Assembly: GCA_030151845.1 (NCBI GenBank)
Contig: JASLCM010000256.1
Location: 1-20,297 of the forward strand
Origin: Bacteroides sp.
GTDB lineage: Bacteria > Bacteroidota > Bacteroidia > Bacteroidales > Bacteroidaceae
Length of the DNA: 20,297 nucleotides
Direction of reading: 5' to 3'
Of the stretch, positions 1 through 7,900 are shown in pieces (the first letter of the stretch is position 1; every line of letters begins with the position of its first letter). The position numbers were made by a program, and so were the translations under genes. A model generated the notes under the pieces. The model saw only the letters and a list, made by a program, of their open reading frames with translations. It was not told the origin of the DNA and ran no database searches.

Positions 1-370
1 ATACCCCTGGGGTCACTAATTCCGTTACGCCTCTTTTAACGAGTTTCTTTGTTGTTTTTGGATCTTCTAACTGATCACATATGGCAACTCGCTTTCCGGC
101 ACGTACAAGTTTAGGAAGATAAGTGTCCAATGCATGGTGAGGGAAACCTGCCATTTCGATAGAGGGGTTTTTACCATTATTCCTCTTGGTTAGTGTAATT
201 CCTAATATCTCAGAAGATAATATAGCATCAGTAGAATAAGTTTCATAAAAGTCACCACAGCGAAACAACATAATTGCATCAGGGTATTTATCCTTCAGGT
301 CAAAGAACTGCTTCATCATGGGGGTTAATACAATATCCTCTCTACCAACACCTTTTTTTCTTGATTTCAT
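1..370 (-). CDS. mutS: DNA mismatch repair protein MutS, N-terminal part (runs off the window)
   Basis: MutS recognises mismatches and small loops in newly replicated DNA and recruits MutL. Translating the minus strand from an ATG at 370-368 gives 123 codons with no stop up to the window edge, so only the N-terminal mismatch-binding domain is visible. The segment MLFRCGDFYETY contains the Phe-x-Glu mismatch-contacting motif (F41, Y42, E43). It is followed by family-typical stretches such as EMAGFPHHALDTYLP and RAGKRVAICDQLEDP, then TELVTPG at the edge. The reading frame is intact, so the truncation comes from the window and not from gene damage. The gene is transcribed away from leuS, and a Bacteroidota -7 box lies 30 bases upstream of the start. 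Identification is very secure from motif order; the ATPase domain lies outside the window. Confidence 0.96.
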   Translation of the reverse strand, partial: MKSRKKGVGREDIVLTPMMKQFFDLKDKYPDAIMLFRCGDFYETYSTDAILSSEILGITLTKRNNGKNPSIEMAGFPHHALDTYLPKLVRAGKRVAICDQLEDPKTTKKLVKRGVTELVTPGV

Positions 371-399
371 AAATTTAATCTAAAACCGATTTGTATAAA

Positions 400-407
400 C
401 AAATATA
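400..407 (-). promoter_or_regulatory. Putative Bacteroidota -7 promoter box for mutS
   Basis: The minus strand reads TATATTTG, an exact fit to the Bacteroidota primary-sigma -7 consensus TAnnTTTG, ending 29 bases before the mutS ATG. No good TTTG is visible at the usual -33 distance, so the call rests on the -7 box and its position in a divergent intergenic region. Confidence 0.5.
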
Positions 408-511
408 GTAAACTCGTAAAAAAGAATCAGACTCTTTTTATAACTCTTTACCTAAAGCTTAACATAAGTAAGTTTTCTTTAAACAAAAGTTTAGTTTACT
501 TATACTTTAGT

Positions 512-519
512 TATCTTTG
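512..519 (+). promoter_or_regulatory. Putative Bacteroidota -7 promoter box for leuS
   Basis: TATCTTTG matches the TAnnTTTG consensus and lies 54 bases upstream of the leuS ATG. An imperfect -33 element, TTTA at 490-493, sits 18 bases upstream of it. The 203-bp gap between mutS and leuS therefore holds one outward promoter for each gene; I see no riboswitch or T-box-like structure there by eye. Confidence 0.55.
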
Positions 520-573
520 CATACTAATATATAGTAGTTTAAAGATAATACACGAGATAATAAAACTATAATT

Positions 574-3405
574 ATGGAGTATAATTTTAGAGACATAGAG
601 AAAAAGTGGCAAAAAAAGTGGGAAGAAGGTAAGATTTACCACGTTGTTGAAGATCAGTCGAAAGATAAACTCTATATACTGAATATGTTCCCATACCCTT
701 CGGGAGCAGGCCTTCATGTGGGGCATCCACTAGGTTATATTGCTTCAGATATTTATGCAAGATATAAACGCTTACAAGGATTTAATGTATTAAACCCAAT
801 GGGGTATGATGCATATGGATTACCTGCAGAGCAGTATGCGATACAAACCGGACAACACCCTGCAGTAACTACAGAAGAGAATATTAAGCGTTACAGAGAA
901 CAGCTGGATAATATTGGATTCTCTTTTGATTGGAGTCGTGAAATCTGTACTTGTGATCCTGAATATTATCATTGGACACAATGGACATTTATTCGGATGT
1001 TCGACAGTTATTACGATAAGAGTGAAGATAAGGCTATGCCTATTGATAACCTTATTGAACATTTTAACAAATATGGAACAGAAGGGCTGAATGCTGATGG
1101 AACAGAAGAACTCTCCTTTTCGGCAGAAGAGTGGATAAAGATGAGTGAGGAAGAGCAGCAGAAGATATTAATGAATTACCGCATAGCTTATTTGGGAGAT
1201 ATGATGGTTAATTGGTGCCCTGAATTAGGAACTGTTCTCGCAAATGATGAGGTAATCAATGGGCTTTCTGAGCGTGGTGGATTCCCTGTGGTACAGAAAA
1301 AAATGAAACAATGGTGTCTTCGTGTATCAGCCTATTCACAGCGTTTGTTAGATGGATTAGAGACAATAGAGTGGAGTGATTCACTTAAAGAATCTCAACG
1401 CAATTGGATTGGAAGGTCCGATGGCGCTGAAATGCAGTTTACAGTGAAAAACAGTGAAGAGAAGATTACTATTTTCACTACACGGGCAGATACTGTTTTT
1501 GGAGTGACCTTTATGGTTCTTGCACCAGAGAGTGAGTATGTTGAACTACTGACAACAAAAGAGCAGGCTGACGAGGTTGCAGCTTATGTTGAACGAACTA
1601 AAAAAAGATCAGAAAGAGATCGAATAGCAGATAGAAGTGTTTCAGGTGTATTTACAGGATCTTATGCTGTAAACCCGTTAACAAATGAAGAGATTCCTAT
1701 ATGGATTAGCGATTATGTGCTCGTTGGATATGGAACAGGAGCAATTATGGCAGTTCCCGCCCATGATAGCAGAGACTACGCTTTTGCGAAACACTTTGGA
1801 TTAGAAATTCGTCCATTAATAGAGGGGTGTGATGTCTCTCAAGAGAGCTTTGATGCTAAAGAAGGTGTAATGATTAATTCGCCCAAAGAAAATGGTCTTG
1901 AAGGTGGGTTGGTGTTGAATGGGCTAACAGTAGAAGAGGCCATTCTTAAGACCAAGGAGTATTTAGAAAAGACAAATATAGGTCACATTAAAACCAATTA
2001 CCGTTTGCGTGATGCAACATTCTCTCGACAAAGATATTGGGGAGAACCTTTCCCTGTTTACTATAAGAATGGGCTACCTTACATGTTGCCAGAGGATAAA
2101 TTACCATTAGAGCTTCCTGAAGTGGAACGATTCTTACCAACAGCTACAGGTGAACCCCCTTTAGGTAATGCCAAAACATGGGCTTGGGATACTAAAAAAG
2201 AAGAGGTTACAGAAAACAGCAAGATAGACCATATAACTGTTTTTCCTCTAGAGCTAAACACAATGCCTGGATTTGCAGGATCTTCGGCATACTATTTGCG
2301 TTATATGGATCCTAAAAACACAGAAGCTTTAGTTTCTGAGGAAGCTATAAACTATTGGAATGGAGTAGATCTATATATTGGAGGAACAGAGCACGCTACT
2401 GGACATTTAATTTACGCTAGGTTTTGGAATAAGTTTCTTTTTGATCTGGGAATTGCAAAACTAGATGAACCTTTCCAAAAGCTAGTAAATCAGGGAATGA
2501 TTCAAGGTAGAAGTAATTTTGTATATCGTGTTAATGGTACGAATACTTTTGTCTCACTAGGAAAAAAGGAAGAGTATGAAACAACTCCCATTCATGTCGA
2601 TGTAAACATTGTACATAATGATCAATTGGACCTGGAGGCCTTTAAAGCATGGCGACCAGAGTTCGCTACTGCTGAGTTTATACTAGAAGATGAGAAGTAT
2701 GTTTGTGGTTGGGCAATAGAGAAGATGAGTAAGTCGATGTTTAATGTTGTTAATCCCGATACGATAGTTAACGAATATGGTGCAGACACATTACGAATGT
2801 ATGAGATGTTCTTAGGCCCTCTTGAACAATCCAAGCCTTGGGATACAAATGGGATAGATGGGGTGCATCGCTTTATTCGAAAATATTGGGGACTCTTTTA
2901 TAATCGAGAAGGAGAACTTCTTGTTGTTGAGGAAAAGCCCAATAAGGATGAACTAAAAACCTTACATAAGCTGATTAAAAAGATAACAACCGATATTGAA
3001 AATTTCTCATTTAACACCTGTGTTAGTGCATCAATGATTTGCGTTAATGAATTAGCTGCACTCAAATGCCATAAAAAGGAAATCCTTAGAGAACTTACCA
3101 TTGTTTTAGCTCCTTTCATTCCTCATGTTTGTGAAGAGTTGTGGAGTACGTTAGGTGAGAAAAATTCAGTATGTCTTGCAGCGTGGCCTGAATTAAAAGA
3201 GGAGTACTTAAAAGAGGATTCAGTAACTTATGCTATATCGTTTAATGGAAAGGTTCGTTTTACGATGGACTTTTCGGTTGAGGCCGATAAAAAAGTTATT
3301 GAAGAGCGTGTTTTAAGTGATGAAAGAACTCAAAAATGGATAGAGGGGAAAGATATACGCAAAATAATTGTTGTTCCTAAAAAAATTGTCAATGTTGTAT
3401 TATAG
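574..3405 (+). CDS. leuS: Leucyl-tRNA synthetase
   Basis: Class I aminoacyl-tRNA synthetase that charges tRNA-Leu with leucine in the cytoplasm. The 943-residue protein has the HIGH-type signature HVGH at 48-51 within PYPSGAGLHVGH, and KMSKS at 717-721. The CP1 editing domain shows its threonine-rich segment TTRADTVFG (302-310) and GTGAIMAVPAHD, with the conserved editing-site Asp at 398. The anticodon-binding region follows KMSKS, and the C-terminal extension ends the protein. It is longer than the roughly 860 residues typical of E. coli LeuRS, partly because of an insert of about 50 residues (about 147-197) just before the NWCP segment (213-216), which I recall as usual in Bacteroidota. The start at 574 gives the normal N-terminus (MEYNFRDIEKKWQ). 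The next gene, yitT, begins 59 bases after the stop with no clear terminator or promoter between, so some read-through is plausible. Confidence 0.98.
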   Translation: MEYNFRDIEKKWQKKWEEGKIYHVVEDQSKDKLYILNMFPYPSGAGLHVGHPLGYIASDIYARYKRLQGFNVLNPMGYDAYGLPAEQYAIQTGQHPAVTTEENIKRYREQLDNIGFSFDWSREICTCDPEYYHWTQWTFIRMFDSYYDKSEDKAMPIDNLIEHFNKYGTEGLNADGTEELSFSAEEWIKMSEEEQQKILMNYRIAYLGDMMVNWCPELGTVLANDEVINGLSERGGFPVVQKKMKQWCLRVSAYSQRLLDGLETIEWSDSLKESQRNWIGRSDGAEMQFTVKNSEEKITIFTTRADTVFGVTFMVLAPESEYVELLTTKEQADEVAAYVERTKKRSERDRIADRSVSGVFTGSYAVNPLTNEEIPIWISDYVLVGYGTGAIMAVPAHDSRDYAFAKHFGLEIRPLIEGCDVSQESFDAKEGVMINSPKENGLEGGLVLNGLTVEEAILKTKEYLEKTNIGHIKTNYRLRDATFSRQRYWGEPFPVYYKNGLPYMLPEDKLPLELPEVERFLPTATGEPPLGNAKTWAWDTKKEEVTENSKIDHITVFPLELNTMPGFAGSSAYYLRYMDPKNTEALVSEEAINYWNGVDLYIGGTEHATGHLIYARFWNKFLFDLGIAKLDEPFQKLVNQGMIQGRSNFVYRVNGTNTFVSLGKKEEYETTPIHVDVNIVHNDQLDLEAFKAWRPEFATAEFILEDEKYVCGWAIEKMSKSMFNVVNPDTIVNEYGADTLRMYEMFLGPLEQSKPWDTNGIDGVHRFIRKYWGLFYNREGELLVVEEKPNKDELKTLHKLIKKITTDIENFSFNTCVSASMICVNELAALKCHKKEILRELTIVLAPFIPHVCEELWSTLGEKNSVCLAAWPELKEEYLKEDSVTYAISFNGKVRFTMDFSVEADKKVIEERVLSDERTQKWIEGKDIRKIIVVPKKIVNVVL

Positions 3406-3464
3406 CAAATATGCTTAATCAATTGATGGCACTAGAAAATAGTGTTCTTAACTAAAGCCTAAAC

Positions 3465-4364
3465 ATGATGAAGAAACAAGACAAACTAGTAATTAGAAGA
3501 GAGTTTAAAGATTATCTGTTTATCACCCTTGGACTAATTAGTTATTGCTTGGGTTGGGCAGCTTTTCTTCTCCCCTATCAAATTACAACAGGAGGTACAG
3601 CTGGTATAGCTGCTATTATATTCTATTCAACAGGCTTTCCTATACAGAACACCTATTTTCTTATAAATCTAGTATTAATGATTTTTGCCGTAAAGTTTTT
3701 AGGACCTAGATTTAGTATTCGAACAACCTATGCCATAGTCATGCTGACCTTTTTACTCTGGTTTTTTCAACTCTTGTTTAAAGATTCAGCAGGAAACCCT
3801 ATACAGTTTTTGGGGGAGGGGCAGGATTTTATGGCCTGTATAATAGGCGCAGGACTCTGTGGGCTTGGTTTAGGCATTGTTTTCACGAATAATGGTAGTA
3901 CGGGGGGAACTGACATTATTGCTGCTATAGTAAATAAGTACCGAGATGTTACAATAGGAAGAATGGTAATGTACTGCGACATAGTAATCATCTCTTCTTG
4001 CTATTTTGTTTTTAATGACTTCAGACGAGTTATATTTGGTTTTGTAACACTATTTATAATCGCAGCTACGTTAGACTGGGTCATTAATAGTGCTCGTCAA
4101 TCTGTTCAGTTTTTTATTTTTTCCAAAGAGTACGCAAATATAGCCGATAGGATTTTGATAGAAACAGATAGAGGAGTAACAGTAATGAGTGGAATAGGGT
4201 GGTATAGCAAGCAAGAGGTAAAAGTTCTTGTAGTGTTAGCTAAGAAAAGTCAGTCGTTAGATATTTTTCGATTAGTGAAAGATGTTGACCCCAACGCATT
4301 TATCTCTCAAAGTGCTGTGATAGGAGTGTACGGTGAAGGTTTTGACAAATTAAAAATTAGATAA
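3465..4364 (+). CDS. YitT family membrane protein (YitT membrane domain plus DUF2179)
   Basis: Integral membrane protein of unknown transport or regulatory role. It has 299 residues. Hydrophobic segments lie at about 17-37, 45-57, 62-80, 87-105, 122-141, 165-183 and 188-206. Two related glycine-rich repeats, TTGGTAGIA (41-49) and STGGTDIIA (145-153), suggest an internal duplication, as is known for the YitT fold. The C-terminal 85 residues or so (from about 215, with GVTVMSGIGWYSKQE at 237-251) match the soluble DUF2179 domain usually fused to YitT. Two adjacent Met codons (3465 and 3468) make the start ambiguous by one residue. The TAA stop overlaps the rdgB ATG in TAATG, implying translational coupling. 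The family is clear; the substrate, if any, is not known, so I give no gene symbol. Confidence 0.9.
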   Translation: MMKKQDKLVIRREFKDYLFITLGLISYCLGWAAFLLPYQITTGGTAGIAAIIFYSTGFPIQNTYFLINLVLMIFAVKFLGPRFSIRTTYAIVMLTFLLWFFQLLFKDSAGNPIQFLGEGQDFMACIIGAGLCGLGLGIVFTNNGSTGGTDIIAAIVNKYRDVTIGRMVMYCDIVIISSCYFVFNDFRRVIFGFVTLFIIAATLDWVINSARQSVQFFIFSKEYANIADRILIETDRGVTVMSGIGWYSKQEVKVLVVLAKKSQSLDIFRLVKDVDPNAFISQSAVIGVYGEGFDKLKIR

Positions 4365-4951
4365 TGAAGCATAAACTTGTTTTTGCAACACACAACCCGC
4401 ATAAATTAAGGGAGGTTGCAGAACTGTTAAATAGACACTATAATGTTGTTGGTCTGAACGATGTAGGGTGTTTAGAAGATATCCCTGAAACAGCAACAAC
4501 TCTCGAAGGGAATGCATTGCTAAAGTCTACATATGTTAATGAAAAATATGCTCTAGATTGTTTCTCTGATGATACAGGATTAGAAGTTGATGCTTTAAAT
4601 AATGCACCAGGTGTCTATTCTGCCCGCTATGCAGGAGAGGGTAAGAGTGATAAGGATAACGTTTTGAAGCTCTTACAAGAACTACAGGGAGTAAGAAATA
4701 GAAAAGCAAGATTTCGTACTGTAATATCTTTACTTCTCAAAGGAGAGTCCTATCTCTTTGAGGGAATTGTAACAGGGACGATAGCCGAGGAGCCTAAAGG
4801 AACAACTGGGTTTGGGTATGATCCAATTTTTATACCAGATGGCTATGAGAATACTTTTGCTGAACTTGGCGATGAAATTAAGAATAAAATCAGTCATCGA
4901 GCTGTTGCTATTCAGAAACTATACACCTTTTTGCAAAAGGTCAACCAATAG
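4364..4951 (+). CDS. rdgB: Non-canonical purine NTP pyrophosphatase, RdgB/HAM1 family
   Basis: Hydrolyses dITP, ITP and XTP to monophosphates and so keeps deaminated purines out of DNA and RNA. The 195-residue protein has the full family signature: FATHNPHKLREV near the N-terminus (T9, N11 and K14 in the phosphate-binding loop), LEGNA with E49, SDDTGLEVDAL with metal-binding D69/D70, PGVYSARYAGE at 82-92, TGFGYDPIF at 148-156 and the C-terminal SHRA at 177-180. The length is normal (about 190-200). Its ATG shares one base with the stop of the yitT gene. The predicted dipeptidase gene starts 10 bases after its stop. The gene order leuS-yitT-rdgB fits what I remember of Bacteroidales. Confidence 0.96.
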   Translation: MKHKLVFATHNPHKLREVAELLNRHYNVVGLNDVGCLEDIPETATTLEGNALLKSTYVNEKYALDCFSDDTGLEVDALNNAPGVYSARYAGEGKSDKDNVLKLLQELQGVRNRKARFRTVISLLLKGESYLFEGIVTGTIAEEPKGTTGFGYDPIFIPDGYENTFAELGDEIKNKISHRAVAIQKLYTFLQKVNQ

Positions 4952-4961
4952 GACAGGACAA

Positions 4962-5648
4962 ATGAAGATAAAACAAGCTTTTTTTACCACTTCACTCTTT
5001 GTTTATTTTCTTTTACTCTCTATAACTACTCATGCGCAGAAGTCATTAACAGCTCAAGCAATGGAAGACTTAGGCTTCTGTTCGATTCAAAAGTTGGACT
5101 CAACAATAGAAGTATCACTGGTGTATGCAACTGATAAAAATTTTATGGGTGAGATTCTATATGAAGACCTATCAGAGGCCTATTTGCACCCTCTTGCTGC
5201 AGAAGCATTGGTAAGTGCTCAAAATGAGCTAAAAAATAAAAAGCCTGGTTTTACTCTTCTTGTTTATGATGCAGCTCGTCCAATGCGTATTCAGCAAAAA
5301 ATGTGGGATAAGGTGAAAGGAACATCTAAGTATAAATATGTATCCAATCCCGCGAATGGTGGTGGGTTACATAATTATGGGTTAGCCGTAGATGTTACTA
5401 TAATAGACGCAAAAGGCTGTGAGCTGGATATGGGAACACCAATAGACTTTTTTGGTAGTGCTGCCCATATTGATAAAGAGAGAGATTTGGTAGCAAAAGG
5501 GGTTTTAACTAAGACTCAAGTAGAAAACAGAGAGCTGTTAAGAGAGGTTATGGTTGGTTCAGGGTTCAAAGCTCTTCGAACAGAGTGGTGGCATTTCAAT
5601 TGGTGTAGTAGAGCATATGCAAAGCAGCACTTTAAGGTTATACAATAA
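4962..5648 (+). CDS. VanX/DdpX-like D-alanyl-D-alanine dipeptidase (peptidase M15D), exported
   Basis: Predicted zinc dipeptidase that cleaves D-Ala-D-Ala or related dipeptides from peptidoglycan metabolism. I choose the ATG at 4962 (228 residues): it follows the rdgB stop, begins with a clear signal peptide (lysines, hydrophobic core FVYFLLLSI, cleavage expected near THA/QK at residues 25-26) and lies 10 bases after the upstream gene. An in-frame ATG at 4812 lies inside rdgB and would bury the signal peptide. Active-site elements are the Arg of DAARP (R106), GLHNYGLAVD with zinc ligands H137 and D144, and EWWH with catalytic E208 and ligand H211. The usual Ser of the SxHxxGxAxD motif is Gly135 here. 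The signal peptide places it in the periplasm or beyond. This is not evidence of vancomycin resistance: no vanH or vanA homologue is nearby. Confidence 0.88.
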   Translation: MKIKQAFFTTSLFVYFLLLSITTHAQKSLTAQAMEDLGFCSIQKLDSTIEVSLVYATDKNFMGEILYEDLSEAYLHPLAAEALVSAQNELKNKKPGFTLLVYDAARPMRIQQKMWDKVKGTSKYKYVSNPANGGGLHNYGLAVDVTIIDAKGCELDMGTPIDFFGSAAHIDKERDLVAKGVLTKTQVENRELLREVMVGSGFKALRTEWWHFNWCSRAYAKQHFKVIQ

Positions 5649-5649
5649 T

Positions 5650-6852
5650 ATGGATTTCTACTCCAAAGAGACATGGGACTTCATTATTCAGCATGAAAAT
5701 GAAGATTTAAAAGCGTTAGAGTTAAAGAAAAGAGCTAATCCTGCAATTAACTATTATGGGGCTTTTCAACAACTGCATGGAAGAGCTTTAGCAAAAAGGA
5801 AATTGCCCTCATGGTTAGATAAAGATAAGCTTATTTATCCTTACCACCTTTCACTAGAACAATGCTCTTCGGAGTATACTGCTCAATATAAAGCTTCATT
5901 GATAAAGGATAAAGGAGAAAGTTTTGCAGATTTAACTGGTGGATTTGGTGTCGATTTCGTTTTCCTATCTTCTCGGTTTTCAAGTGGGTACTTTGTAGAA
6001 AAAAGAGAAGAGCTGTGCGATATAGCTAGGTATAATTTCCCTCAGTTGGTCTCTTCTGCTTATACAATTTTTTGTAAATCTGGAATTGAGTGGCTTATTG
6101 AAAGAGAAGACAACTCACTGGATTTAATTTATATAGATCCCGCAAGAAGGAGCCAAAGTGGAGGAAAAATAATCAAAATATCCGATTGTGAGCCCAATGT
6201 GGAAGAGTGGCAAGACCTTTTTCTAAAAAAGGGAAAAAGAGTCATGATTAAGCTCTCTCCGATGCTCAATATTGCTGAGGCTCTAAAGAATTTAAAACAC
6301 ATTCAAGAGATACACATTGTATCTATCTTTAATGAGTGTAAAGAATTTTTAATTTGTATCGGAAAACAAAACAGTTCTCCTTCTGTCTCCTGTGTTAACT
6401 TATCTAAATCAATGGAGTGGGAGGTTTTTTCTTACCTACTTGCTTCAGGAGGTGAGAAAAAAGAGACGTATTATACCTCAGAGATTGGTAACTATTTATA
6501 TGAACCAAACACCTCTATTTTGAAGGCAGGAGCAACAGATTTGTTAAGTAAGCAATTTAATTTGAAGAAATTACATCCAAACTCACATCTTTTCACTGGT
6601 GATGAGTATCTTGCCACTTTTCCAGGGCGTAAATTTAAAGTTTCTGCTGTGGGGCGATTCAATAAAAGAGATATAGCAGCCCTATTAGGAAAGGAAAAAA
6701 GAGCGAACTTAACGGTAAGAAATTTTCCTAGCTCTGTAGAGGAGTTACGGAAAAGGTTAAAGTTAAGAGAAGGAGGCGAAACCTTTCTTTTTGCCACAAC
6801 ACTTTATAACGGAAATAAAGTGTTAATTACAACAAGTAAAGCATTTAGATAA
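5650..6852 (+). CDS. PG_1098-like SAM-dependent methyltransferase with C-terminal THUMP-like domain
   Basis: Predicted class I SAM-dependent methyltransferase, probably acting on RNA, of the conserved Bacteroidota family typified by Porphyromonas PG_1098. The ATG at 5650 gives 400 residues and starts one base after the dipeptidase stop; a longer in-frame ATG at 5554 would overlap that gene by 95 bases and is unlikely. An N-terminal helical region (1-85) precedes the Rossmann part. SAM motif I is FADLTGGFGVD (92-102) with the acidic loop FVEKRE at 115-120, and the catalytic-loop position reads DLIYIDPARR (158-167) instead of NPPY or DPPF. The C-terminal part (about 310-400), with YLYEPN, FPGRKFKVSAVGRFNKRD and LKLREGGETFLFATT, resembles the THUMP-like domain. 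Substrate unknown. It is embedded in the yitT-to-antiporter gene run. Confidence 0.8.
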   Translation: MDFYSKETWDFIIQHENEDLKALELKKRANPAINYYGAFQQLHGRALAKRKLPSWLDKDKLIYPYHLSLEQCSSEYTAQYKASLIKDKGESFADLTGGFGVDFVFLSSRFSSGYFVEKREELCDIARYNFPQLVSSAYTIFCKSGIEWLIEREDNSLDLIYIDPARRSQSGGKIIKISDCEPNVEEWQDLFLKKGKRVMIKLSPMLNIAEALKNLKHIQEIHIVSIFNECKEFLICIGKQNSSPSVSCVNLSKSMEWEVFSYLLASGGEKKETYYTSEIGNYLYEPNTSILKAGATDLLSKQFNLKKLHPNSHLFTGDEYLATFPGRKFKVSAVGRFNKRDIAALLGKEKRANLTVRNFPSSVEELRKRLKLREGGETFLFATTLYNGNKVLITTSKAFR

Positions 6853-6859
6853 TAAAGCT

Positions 6860-7813
6860 ATGGTAGTACTCTTATTAATTCTTGGATTGGTTCTTATTCT
6901 TAAAGGAGCTTCATGGCTGACTGATGGGGCCTCTAGTGTAGCAAGCCGTTTTAGAATTCCCCCTCTTGTTATAGGTTTAACAATTGTTGCTTTTGGGACA
7001 TCCGCCCCAGAGTTAGTAGTAACACTATCTGCAGCTCTAAAGGGAGGGGGAGATATGGCTATTGGAAATGTTATAGGTAGTAATATCTTTAACTCACTGT
7101 TAATTATTGGATGTACAGCTTTAGTCGCTCCTATAGTGCTTACGAAATCCTCAATTTTAAAGGATATTCCGTTAGTTATTTTAGCTTCTGTGGTACTTTT
7201 TATTCTATCAAATGATATGCTTTTTGACGGTTCTGCAGTAAATAGAATAAGTCGGTCCGATGGGTTAATACTGCTCTGCTTCTTCTTGTTGTTTTTAGGA
7301 TATACCTTCTCTGTAGCGATGAGTAATAGGGAAAATGAATCGGTTGGTAATAGTACGATGAGTTGGGCCAAGGCACTGCTGTTAATTGGGTTAGGCTTAG
7401 CAGGGTTAATCATAGGTGGAAATCTATTTGTAGAGTCTGCCTCGACAATAGCAAGAAGACTAGGGGTTAATGAAGCTCTTATAGGTTTAACCCTCGTAGC
7501 AGGAGGCACCTCTATTCCCGAACTGGCTACATCTGTAGTTGCTGCTTTAAAGAAAAACCCCGAAATAGCAGTGGGTAATGTGATAGGTAGTAACATCTTT
7601 AATATCTTTTTTGTATTAGGCTGTGGTGCTACAGTATCCCCTATGGCAGTTCTTGGGCTAACAACTTTTGATTTTTACTCACTAGTATTGAGTAGTATAG
7701 CTCTTTGGTTTTTCGGCATATTTTTTGGGAAACGTATAATTAAAAGAACAGAAGGTGTTGTTTTTATCCTGCTCTATTTTGCCTACTTAGCTGTCTTAGT
7801 TTATCAACTTTAA
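6860..7813 (+). CDS. CaCA-family calcium/sodium antiporter (YrbG-like)
   Basis: Inner-membrane cation/calcium exchanger. The 317-residue protein has the family's inverted-topology duplication. The alpha-1 repeat holds FGTSAPELVVTLSAAL (45-60) and GNVIGSNIFN (69-78); alpha-2 holds GGTSIPELATSVVAAL (215-230) and GNVIGSNIFN (239-248). E51 and E221 are the expected ion-binding acidic residues. About ten hydrophobic segments are visible, with a hydrophilic loop near 153-168 separating the halves. The repeats are exactly 170 codons apart and still similar in DNA (21 of 23 bases match between 7070-7092 and 7580-7602). The start lies 7 bases after the preceding stop, so co-transcription is likely. 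Ion preference (calcium against other cations) cannot be read from sequence, so I leave the symbol empty. Confidence 0.93.
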   Translation: MVVLLLILGLVLILKGASWLTDGASSVASRFRIPPLVIGLTIVAFGTSAPELVVTLSAALKGGGDMAIGNVIGSNIFNSLLIIGCTALVAPIVLTKSSILKDIPLVILASVVLFILSNDMLFDGSAVNRISRSDGLILLCFFLLFLGYTFSVAMSNRENESVGNSTMSWAKALLLIGLGLAGLIIGGNLFVESASTIARRLGVNEALIGLTLVAGGTSIPELATSVVAALKKNPEIAVGNVIGSNIFNIFFVLGCGATVSPMAVLGLTTFDFYSLVLSSIALWFFGIFFGKRIIKRTEGVVFILLYFAYLAVLVYQL

Positions 7814-7872
7814 CCACAAGAGATAGATTGTATAAAAGAATAAGCGAGGAGCGATAATTAACTTTTATCATG

Positions 7873-7880
7873 TATCTTTG
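7873..7880 (+). promoter_or_regulatory. Putative -7 promoter box for the GNAT-parE-coaD-ctpA run
   Basis: TATCTTTG, an exact TAnnTTTG match, ends 20 bases before the ATG at 7901, which would leave a short leader. No TTTG-like -33 element is seen at the expected spacing. It sits in the 87-bp gap after the antiporter gene, the only sizeable gap in this long plus-strand run. Confidence 0.5.
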
Positions 7881-7900
7881 TACCAATTGATTATATAAAC

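Noticed and set aside
3431..3446. Small hairpin CACTA-GAAAA-TAGTG after leuS
   Set aside because: A 5-bp AT-rich stem without a T run is too weak to call a terminator.
3411..3455. A 14-codon reading frame (starting MLNQLMALEN) between leuS and yitT
   Set aside because: Very short, no ribosome-binding context or family match, and such frames are common by chance in AT-rich gaps.
4812..4961. Upstream extension of the dipeptidase frame into rdgB
   Set aside because: It would bury the signal peptide and overlap rdgB by 140 bases; the ATG at 4962 fits spacing and export signal.
4962..5648. Vancomycin-resistance determinant (vanX)
   Set aside because: Only the dipeptidase is present, with a signal peptide and no vanH, vanA, vanR or vanS-like genes around it; a housekeeping dipeptidase is far more likely.
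6823..7596. Long open frame of 257 codons on the minus strand under the antiporter gene
   Set aside because: It is the antisense shadow of the plus-strand CaCA antiporter, whose repeats and motifs are unmistakable; the minus-strand product has no recognisable domain.
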